Assembly: GCF_965363235.1 (NCBI RefSeq)
Contig: NC_134840.1
Span: 93,384,416 to 93,448,415 of the forward strand
DNA length: 64,000 nucleotides
Reading direction: 5' to 3'
Origin: Mytilus galloprovincialis
Taxonomy: Eukaryota; Mollusca; Bivalvia; Mytilida; Mytilidae
Shown here: positions 56,407 through 64,000 of the stretch, in pieces
Layout: each line of letters opens with the position of its first letter
Numbering within the stretch: position 1 is the stretch's first letter
Notes under the pieces: generated by a model
Databases searched by the model: none
Told to the model about the DNA's origin: nothing
What the model saw: the letters and a program-made list of their open reading frames with translations, nothing else
Translations under genes and position numbers: made by a program

Positions 56407-56983
56407 CATTTACCTGAATGGTCTCAAATATTAGATAGTATCAGATAGTAGAGAAACAACAGTCATATCACATCCCATATATATGATAATAAGAGATGTT
56501 TCTGGAATTACGTATATCAAAATATTTAAGTTTAGTGCTTTTCGGTAAAATCCTATTTATTACAGAAATGCAATCTAAAACAAAGACCAAAGGCATCTTT
56601 TTAAATAACAAGATACCCAAGTCGGAAGAATTAATATTTTAATTAATGATTAAAAAAAGGAAGCTGAAAGTATCTATTAAAGGTCTTTCATAACAGCGGT
56701 ATTTGTTAAAGGGACTGAAACGATTAGACGCGTGCTCAAAATCAGCATGCATGATGAGTTGGTTACCGTTATGTGGTTAAAAGCTTGATAAGTGAAATGA
56801 CAACTTTATTGCACCTACGCCTACGCAGGTCAATTCAGTTCAATGATGCACCGTCTAATAGTTCTCGCACTTATATCATTAGCAACGCCAAAGTAAATAC
56901 ATCATTTGAGTGAAACATTTATATGCAACAGTTTTATCAAAAGGCGCGAAAAGATGTAATTTAGTATTATGATTTGTATTTTT
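56407..56983 (+). repeat. ~575 bp direct duplication, copy 2
   Basis: The second copy, offset 643 bp from the first, with about 65 bp of unrelated AT-rich sequence between the two. The near identity implies a recent event or an assembly duplication of two haplotypes. Confidence 0.92.
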
Positions 56984-56984
56984 T

Positions 56985-57505
56985 TAAAAACTTTACATCA
57001 GTAGGATACAGTCCTGCATGATCTAAGCCGTGGAGATTTTTTTAAGGCAAAATAAAGCTATTAATCTGTTATGGCATGCAGATAATAACATGCTAAAACA
57101 ACAAGTTCTAAGGTTTTTGGATTTTCTAATAACCACTCAAAGATAGAAAAATATAGTACATGTTCTAGAAATGGGACAACTTTGACAGATTATCTATACA
57201 CATACATTTAATGCATTAAAAAGAATGAAGGAAATTGAAAAGAAACTTCAGTTTTACATATAATATTACGTTTACATGCATTTAATAATCTAACCATACT
57301 CATTTTTTTCTAATAACCTATAATGAGACTTAATTAATTAATTAACTTAATTAATTTTTGTTGTTTTGTTTTTTTCAATGTAATAATGTCAAACTGTAAC
57401 CAACACAAGAATGACGTTAAGATTTATACCGAAAACATGAATTTGGATGGTTTCGTTTTCCTGCGTTATGATATAATAGACCAAACATCAAAAACAATGT
57501 ATGGA
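56985..57505. other. no gene recognised
   Basis: AT-rich with a TTAATTAATTAATTAACTTAATTAATT palindromic tract near 57331-57357. No exon is supported. Confidence 0.45.
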
Positions 57506-57507
57506 TA

Positions 57508-57570
57508 TAAGTTGTTTGCTTCACGTCCAATGGACAATATTTCATGATATTCAGGACGATACTAATTAAC
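57508..57570 (-). repeat. fragment of the SINE-like element
   Basis: GTTGTTTGCTTCACGTCCAATGGACAATATTTCATGATATTCAGGACGA corresponds to the 3' tail region of the insertion at 35688-36117 (GTTGGTTGCTTAACGTCCAGTGGCAA...TATTCAGGACGAG). Confidence 0.65.
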
Positions 57571-57611
57571 AAAAACACTCAGTTGTATTAGCATTAGCAA
57601 AACTCATATCC

Positions 57612-57900
57612 GTGATTCAAGATTCAAGATTCAAAGTTTTATTTAGAGTCGATATTCAATAAACTACATAACACAAGCTCTAGACTTAATAACAAAATAC
57701 AATACACACATACACAATACAATACACACATACAAAAGTCATGAAAAACAACACAATTTTAAACATATAATGCATAGTAAGATACCATAAATGACATATA
57801 TAAGTTAAAAGCATATAGTACACTTAAAACACAGCACAAGTTAATAATAAGATTGCACAAATCATATAGTCACACAAAAAATAAAAGCAAAATAAAACAG
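57612..57900 (+). repeat. GATTCAA and CAATACACACATA repeat block
   Basis: GATTCAAGATTCAAGATTCAAAG is followed by an A-rich stretch with CAATACACACATACA repeated twice. It is probably one end of an interspersed repeat. Non-coding. Confidence 0.5.
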
Positions 57901-58142
57901 GCATAAACACTATATGCATGCACTCCACTGGCATGAGCTATATTATGAATATTATATGAATGCATGGTCGACTTTGAAACTTTTGCTTATATATTATATA
58001 TACTTTCTATGTTGAAGTTTGTGATGGAATGTCTGTCAATCAAAGATGGACCCATATAAAGCTGCTCAGTCTTAATATTTGGTATGCAGGTGTAATAATA
58101 TTAGAACATCTCATTTCTTTGCCGCATAGTACATGGCCCAGC

Positions 58143-58300
58143 AGGGGCGGATCCAACCATTTTAAAAAGGGGGGTTCCTAACCCAGGACAAAGGGAGGGG
58201 GGGTCCTAACCCAGGACAAAAGGGGGGGGGGGTTCCAATTACATGTCCCCATTCAAATGCATTGATCGTCCAAAAAAAAGGGGGGTTCCAATGGACTGTT
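58143..58300 (+). repeat. G-rich repeat fragment with internal duplication
   Basis: GGGGCGGATCCAACCATTTT is followed by two copies of GGTTCC/TCCTAACCCAGGACAAAGGG with long G runs, then TGTCCCCATTCAAATGCATTGATC. It is related to the fragment at 7377-7465. Confidence 0.65.
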
Positions 58301-58535
58301 CACCGACTGGAACTTTTCTTCTATGGTACTGGCACGATTTAATTTATGATTATCATGATTATAGGTCCCTTATATTAATGATATATGGTACGCAATTGGA
58401 TTAACATCGACATATCTCAATTCACTGAGATAATTTTACTCTACAATCAATGAAGTTTTTCACCAGTTATTTAATCGTGTAATCTTTCGGGGTTTCCCTT
58501 ACAAAAAATGCTTAACTAGTATATTTATATATATA

Positions 58536-58745
58536 AATATAGGAAGATTTGGTATGATTGCCAATGAGACAAATCTCCACATGGTCAGAGAACAAATGCA
58601 CAAGAATTATACAACTATTAGTTAACGTACGGTCTTCAAAAATGAGCAAAACCCAAACCACATATAGCAAGCTATGAAAGGCCTCAAATGACAAATATAA
58701 AACAACTAACGGCCTGACTTATGTACAACAACAGCGGAAAAATAT
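58536..58745 (+). repeat. SINE-like 'TTGGTATGATTGCCAATGAGAC' repeat
   Basis: Contains GGTATGATTGCCAATGAGAC, AAATCTCCACATGG, 'ACGTACGGTCTTCAAAAATGAGC', 'AAACCACATATAGCAAGCTATGAAAGGCC' and 'AACTAACGGCCTGACTTATGTAC', the ordered blocks of the family also seen at 15551 and 59222. Confidence 0.75.
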
Positions 58746-59215
58746 TATGATATATAGCAATAAATGCAAGCATACAGATTTATACAGGCTACTAACTTGC
58801 TACATGCACATTTAGAATGACGCGGATTTAAACTAGTTTGCTGCCTCAAGAACTCCCTGATAACCTGGGACAGTGCATGGTGAACTAGTACATAGAACAT
58901 AAGAACAAACTATAAAAAAAATCATTGAAAAGGGCTTAACTCATCAGATTGATCGAAAGCACAAAACAACTAACAGAACACATCCTGGACGTGCCAGGGA
59001 TTTATTCAACCCCACAACAACAACAGACACATAACGTTACTCGCAGTTACTAACAGTTAGTTCAAAGTCAATAACAAATAATTAAAAAAATATCTAATAC
59101 AGATCTTATCAAAACGGGAAGCTCCCTTTCTGAATTGTATTGAAAATAGGTTAAAGGTTCCCCATATTAAGTTTTTTCTGGTGCAATTGAATACCTATAA
59201 ACTGGTATCAATATA
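58746..59215. other. repeat flank, no gene recognised
   Basis: Continuation of A-rich repeat-like sequence after the SINE-like unit. It includes CATCCTGGACGTGCCAGGG and an ACAACAACAACAG tract. Nothing coding is supported. Confidence 0.4.
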
Positions 59216-59221
59216 AAAATG

Positions 59222-59490
59222 AATACATGGTATGATTGCCAATGAGACAACTCTCTACAAGAGACCAAATGACACAGAAATTTACAGATATACATTAGGT
59301 CGCCACGTGCGCACGGGCTTCAAGAATGAGTAAAACCCATACCGTATAGTCAACCATAAAAGGCTTCAAAATGACAAATGAAAAAAATGAAATATGTACT
59401 AAAACAATGAACGGAAAACAAATATGATATACAGCAACAAATGACAACCTCTGGTTTACAGGCTCCTAAGTAGGAACAGGCATATATATT
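59222..59490 (+). repeat. SINE-like 'TGGTATGATTGCCAATGAGACAAC' repeat
   Basis: Ordered blocks TGGTATGATTGCCAATGAGACAAC, TCTCTACAAGAGACCAAATGACAC, 'GGCTTCAAGAATGAGTAAAACCCATACCG' and 'CCTCTGGTTTACAGGCTCC'. The last is a tail continuing beyond the other copies. A TATATATATATATAC tract follows. Confidence 0.75.
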
Positions 59491-59642
59491 TATATATATA
59501 TATACATAATGTGACAGGGTTAAATCATGTTAAAGGCGCCAATCATTCATGACCTTGGAAAATGGTGTAACGATTGGAATATTCGATTAAAAAAAATAAA
59601 ATAATTAAAAATGAGCTTTCCAAAATTTTCTGTACTTGTAAA

Positions 59643-59715
59643 ACGAAGATGTGGTACGATTACCGATGAGACAACTCTCCACAAGAGACAAAATGACACA
59701 GAAATTAACAGAACA
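59643..59715 (+). repeat. short SINE-like fragment
   Basis: GAAGATGTGGTACGATTACCGATGAGACAACTCTCCACAAGAGACAAAATGACACAG is a 5' fragment of the same family. Confidence 0.7.
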
Positions 59716-59719
59716 GTAT

Positions 59720-60300
59720 AATCAATGATCGAGATCTTCATTTGTACTTGTGAGAGAACGAAACGGATGCAATCAACTGAAAACCAAGATATCTTATCCT
59801 AATCAATTAATAAATCAATATGTCTACGACATCTTTAGAATTTCACTCATTTCAAGTGTTTATTTCATCGCATGTTATTTAAAGCAAATGTCTAAACTTC
59901 TTGAGATAGCGGATAACTGCAAGCTATTTTCTTCTAGCTAGATTATTAATATAGAAAAACATGTATGAGAAATCTGACATCTCCGAACCGTAACCACCAA
60001 CAGAAGTTTCATCTTTAAAGACATTTATGAAGCAACATAATAATGAGAAAATGTAGTAAAATTGCCAATGAAACAATTAGTACAGACGAGAGTCAGATTT
60101 TGAACTTTTGTTTAATTTTGTAGACTGGGTATCTCAAATCTTTTTATCTAAAAAAAAAAACGAAATGCCTTTAGTGGGAACTCTCGAGCTGAAACCTACA
60201 CTATTCAGGCTAGCTGGGACAATATACTTTGTTATTTAGTTTTGTCATTTTTGTGCATGGGATCGTTAAAGAGACTGTCAGTGGTTTAAAGCATTGCTTG
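59720..60300. other. no gene recognised
   Basis: AT-rich. A 63-codon plus frame at 59750-59941 was looked at and is not recognised. It includes a short AATGAGAAAATGTAGTAAAATTGCCAATGAAACAA fragment of the SINE-like family at 60042. Confidence 0.4.
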
Positions 60301-60307
60301 TCAAAGA

Positions 60308-60640
60308 CATAAAATTGAGAATGGAAATGGAGAATGTGTCAAAGCGACAACAACCCGACCATAGAGCGGACAACAGTCGAAGGCCACCAATGGGTCTTCA
60401 ATGTAGCGAGAAACTTCCACACACGGAGGTGTCATTTAGCCGGTCCCTTAACAAGATGTATACTAGTTCAGTGATAATGGACGTCATACTAAAATCCGAA
60501 TTATACACAAGAAACTAATACTAAAAATCATAAAAGACTAACAGAGGCCAGAGGTCTCTGACTTGGGACAGGGGCAAATTGCGGCGGGGTTAAACATGTT
60601 TTTAGAGATCTCAACCCTCCAAACATGCTCCTTTTGAATA
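60308..60640 (+). repeat. interspersed repeat 'GTGTCAAAGCGACAACAACCCGACC...GGCGGGGTTAAACATG'
   Basis: Ordered blocks: AATGGAAATGGAGAATGTGTC, GACAACAACCCGACC, AAGGCCACCAATGGGTCTTC, ACTAGTTCAGTGATAATGGACG, GACTAACAGAGGCCAGAGG, TGACTTGGGACAGGGGC, GGCGGGGTTAAACATG and GATCTCAACCCTCC. Fragments of it occur at 1709 and (inverted) 43921-44065. The 74-codon frame inside is not considered a gene. Confidence 0.8.
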
Positions 60641-60644
60641 GCGA

Positions 60645-61480
60645 CTGCTCTCTTTATTCTCAGAATTACTCTTTTCTATTGGAAATAGATATTCTACATT
60701 ATTAGGTGTCGACTTTAAGTAAGGAATGTAACCTTATCCTTGGAAATGTTATATATCTTCTCATTACTTATTGTTTTCCCTTAAGGTAGCTGACACAATA
60801 TTAAGATAGTTTTGCTTTAAAATTATCTATTCCACTAGTTGTTCAAAATTATTAGAGTTTGAGCTTTTTCATATCCAGCGGCACATATTACAGTGTAATC
60901 CGGATTCACTATTAAACGATTCGGGGAAATTTCTATTGTCAAATTCAATTTCAAATAATAATATTTATGTTTAACAAAACTATGATCTGTTTGTGAAACG
61001 TGAAGGATATATAATGATTGGTGTGTTCATTGTTGGTCTTTAACGCCACTTTTATCATTATTCGCTATTTCATGGCATGTAGAGAAAAACTGGGAAGCCT
61101 GGAGAGAGACACTGACCTTCGACATGGAATCTGTCCATCCTTGTCAACTACGAATGAAGTGAAACTAAGCACCAAGTGTTCAAACTCTGAAATAAGTAAT
61201 GAAGCAGTATTTTTCGAATTCACTAATGAAAGAAAATTCAGTTTTCGTTTTATTTGAATTTTTCAAATTGGAGAAACAAAGAGGTTTTAAAAACGAACTG
61301 AAGAATAAAAAGGTAGCAAAATGCTAAGTTCTTTCAAAAATATTCTTTTATCGCTAAGAGGCTGGCTTGTCATGCCAAGAAATTGCCTCCGTTGAAATTT
61401 CAAACATCCAATAGAGCAAATTACATCGATGATTAATATTGACCTTATAAAAGAGGAAGGAAGTCATAAAAACAAATATT
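60645..61480. other. no gene recognised
   Basis: A plus-strand frame at 61018-61257 (79 codons) has no known motif. A YY1-like or other promoter element was not recognised. AT-rich sequence otherwise. Confidence 0.4.
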
Positions 61481-61485
61481 GCAAA

Positions 61486-61652
61486 AGCGCAAATGTCCTA
61501 TGTAAAAAGCACAAATGTACATTTTTAAAAAGCGCAAATGTCCTATGATTTGAAGCGCAAGTGTCCAAAATTAAAAGCGCAAATGTCCTATGATTTGAAG
61601 CGCAAGTGTCCAAAATTAAAAGCGCAAATGTCCTATGAAAAAGCGCAAACGT
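61486..61652 (+). repeat. tandem repeat of AAAAGCGCAAATGTCC units
   Basis: The motif AGCGCAA(A/G)TGTCC recurs about seven times in two alternating spacings, including two copies of a 44 bp composite (AAAAGCGCAAATGTCCTATG, then ATTTGAAGCGCAAGTGTCC). It leads directly into the satellite on the right. Confidence 0.9.
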
Positions 61653-61654
61653 CC

Positions 61655-64000
61655 CGCGCCGATATCGAAATACGCGTGAACATTAAGAAATAGCTTATTT
61701 TAAATGATGAAATGAACTGCTGCGACATTTCATCCCTTAATTCAGGAAAACTTTATGTACCATTTGAGAGTTCATTGCTGTCGCAATGACCATTAGAAGG
61801 ATTACGGAGGATCTAAATGACAAAAATACGCGTGAAAAGAAAGAATTTTGAATGATAGCATGGATATTTTGAATAATGACATGATCTGTTGTGACCCTTC
61901 ATCCCCTAATTTCAGAAATACCTTTAACCTCATTCGAAAGCTTATTTATAGAGGAACTAAAAGTATATAGCTAAAATGTAATGCGGGGAGTAACGAAAGA
62001 CAAAAAATCGAAATACATGTGAGCATTAAGAAATACAATTGTAGCTTATTTTAAATAATGAAATGGATGAATGCGCCCCATCAGCCCATAATTAAGGAAA
62101 ACGTTGTAACCATTTGAAACTTCATTGATAGAGAAACAAAAATGGTTTAGATTATAAATAATATGTGCAGCAACGACCATTAAAGAGGTTGAGGACATAA
62201 ATGCCAAGATAACAGTGAAGATTTAAAAATAGCCAATTTTGAATGATGGAATGGATTGCTGTGACCCTTCAACCCCTAATTACAGATATACATAATACCT
62301 CATTAGAAAGCCTATTAATAGCAGAACAAAATGTATGTAGTTAATATGTTCCGCAACGCATATTATAGGAGTAACGAAGGATCTTAATGTCAAAATATGC
62401 ATAAACATTATGAAATATAGCTTTTTTAATAATATAATGGACTGCTGCGACTCGTCAGTAACAATATCGTTATTTAGAGGCAGTAACTCAGGCCCTAATT
62501 AGCGAAAACTTTATAGACAAAGTGAAAGCTTATTGATAGAGAAACCACAATGACGTTTAATAGGGTTACAGGGGACCAAAATGCCAAAATACGCGTGAAA
62601 ATAAAATAAAAATAGCCAATTTTAGATAATGGAATTGATTGCTTCGATAATTCAGATCCTAATTACAAATAAACATTTTACCTCATTCGAAAGCCTATTA
62701 AAAGAGGAACAAAAGGTATATAGTTAATATGTTCCACAACGAATATTGGAGGAGAAATGAAGTACCAAAAAATCGAAATACGGGTGAACATTATAAAATA
62801 GCTTATTTTGAATCATGAAATGAACTTCTGCAACCCATAAGCCCTATAATTAAGGAAAACTTTATACACCATTTGCAAGGTTATGAATAGAGGAACAAAA
62901 TTTTTATTGATAATATGTGCCCCAATGACAATTAGAAGGGTTACGGAGGACCTAAATACCAAAATACGCGTGAAAATTCAGAAATAGACAATTTGGAATG
63001 GATATTTTGAATAATGCAATGGCCTGCTGTGAACCTTCAGCCCCTAATTACATCTGAACGTTATATCTCATTCGAAAGCCTATTAATAGAGGAACAAAAG
63101 ATATATACTCAATATGTTCTGCAATGCAAATCTGAGGAGTAACGAAGGACTTAAAAATCGAAATGAGGGTGGACATTATGGAAAAGCTTACTTTGAATAA
63201 TGGAATGGACTGATGCGACCTGTCAGCCCCTTATGAAGGACAACTTTATACACCACGTGAAAGCTCATTGATAGAGAAACAAAATGTATCAATAATACGT
63301 CCCTCAATGACCATAAAAACTACTGTGACCCTTCAGCCCTATAATTACAGAAATAACTTCAAGCTCATTCGAAAGCTTAATCATAGAGGAACAAAAGGTA
63401 TATAATATGTATATTGCTAATATGAGTAACGAAGTACCTAAAAATCGAAATACATGTGAACATTAAGAAGTACAAATGTAGCTTTTTTTAAATAATGAAA
63501 TGGACTGCTGAGACTGTCGGCCCCTAATTAAGGAAAACGTTATAACCATTTGAAAGTTCATTGATCGAGAAACAAAGTGGTTTAGGTTATAAATAATATG
63601 TGCCGCAATGACCATTAGAGAGCTCGAGATTACGGAGGACATAAATGCCAAAATAACCGTGAAGATTAAGAAATAGCCAATTTTGAATGATGCAAGGGAT
63701 TGCTGCGACCCTTCAACCCATACTTACATATTTACATGATACCTCATTCGAAAGCCTATCAATAGAAGAACAAAATATATGTAGTTAGTATGTTCCGCAA
63801 CGCATATTAGAGGAGAAACGGAGGATCTAACATGTCGAAAAATACATAATGCATATTATGTGTCATTTAAAACTCTTATGGACCGTTGTCTCATTAGAAA
63901 TCATACCACATCTTCTTTTTTATATAAAAATTAAGACATAGTTCTTTTTAAGAAAAGAATGAATTGCTGTGACTCGTCAGTAATAAAATTTTATTTAGAG
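61655..64000 (+). repeat. diverged satellite, ~380 bp higher-order unit, continuing past the window edge
   Basis: Landmarks CATTCGAAAGCCTATTAATAG, 'AATACGCGTGAA', 'GTTCCGCAACGCATATTAGAGGAG' and 'GACCCTTCAGCCCCTAATTA' recur in fixed order. CATTNGAAAGC occurs at 61931, 62301, 62684, 63069, 63366 and 63744, mostly 370-385 bp apart. Each ~380 bp unit holds two related ~190 bp halves (the CATTTGAAAG/CATTCGAAAG alternation). Divergence is high and no ORF persists. A short inverted SINE-like fragment (GTCTCATTAGAAATCATACC) interrupts it at 63885-63920. Confidence 0.85.

Overview
This is AT-rich, repeat-dense eukaryotic genomic DNA with widely spaced short exons, GT-AG introns and many interspersed elements. 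The repeat families (the 'GGTGGGGCATAAAA', 'AGAGCCTGTGTCGCTCACC' and 'TGGTATGATTGCCAATGAGACAAC' types) and the two identifiable proteins point to a bivalve mollusc, most likely a mussel (Mytilus or a close relative). The genus is inferred from remembered repeat style, not from a search. No bacterial-type operons, CRISPR arrays, rRNA or tRNA genes were recognised.

Two multi-exon genes lie on the minus strand. (1) A fibroblast growth factor receptor (FGFR)-like receptor tyrosine kinase is represented by five phase-compatible exons: second half of an Ig domain (22159-22024), transmembrane segment (19739-19543), juxtamembrane region (19091-18907), kinase glycine loop with the beta3 lysine (15437-15325), and alpha-C helix region (7118-7008). 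Earlier Ig exons and the rest of the kinase were not found. (2) Upstream on the same strand is VMP1 (vacuole membrane protein 1, an ER scramblase/autophagy factor of the DedA/VTT superfamily) with five recognisable exons: 49020-48910, 47544-47465, 43811-43671, 36207-36127 and 34978-34862. N-terminal and C-terminal exons, plus one internal exon expected between 47465 and 43811, were not seen.

VMP1 carries the most unusual structures. The 3' 60 nt of one exon, with its splice donor, is tandemly repeated five times at a 70 bp period, giving five consecutive donors. Another exon has a SINE-like element inserted exactly over its donor, so that the 13 bp target-site duplication recreated a second identical donor.

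Smaller coding relics: a THAP-domain exon with an in-frame stop (11971-11764), a decayed element with a GIY-YIG-like motif (18020-16967), the 3' end of a LINE reverse transcriptase (about 5065-5211), a dead Tc1/mariner element with good inverted repeats (38148-39449), a 136-codon membrane-type ORF inside a VMP1 intron (41754-41344), and a candidate two-exon secreted protein (53518-53096).

The remainder is repeats. At least six families have tandem direct-repeat cores (about 120-170 bp units), ACGG/ACGACG-type microsatellites and terminal hairpins, resembling non-autonomous Helitron/Helentron-like elements. There are also several terminal-inverted-repeat elements, a 120 bp minisatellite that keeps a reading frame open for 254 codons, a recent ~575 bp direct duplication, a foldback palindrome, and a diverged ~380 bp satellite running off the right edge.
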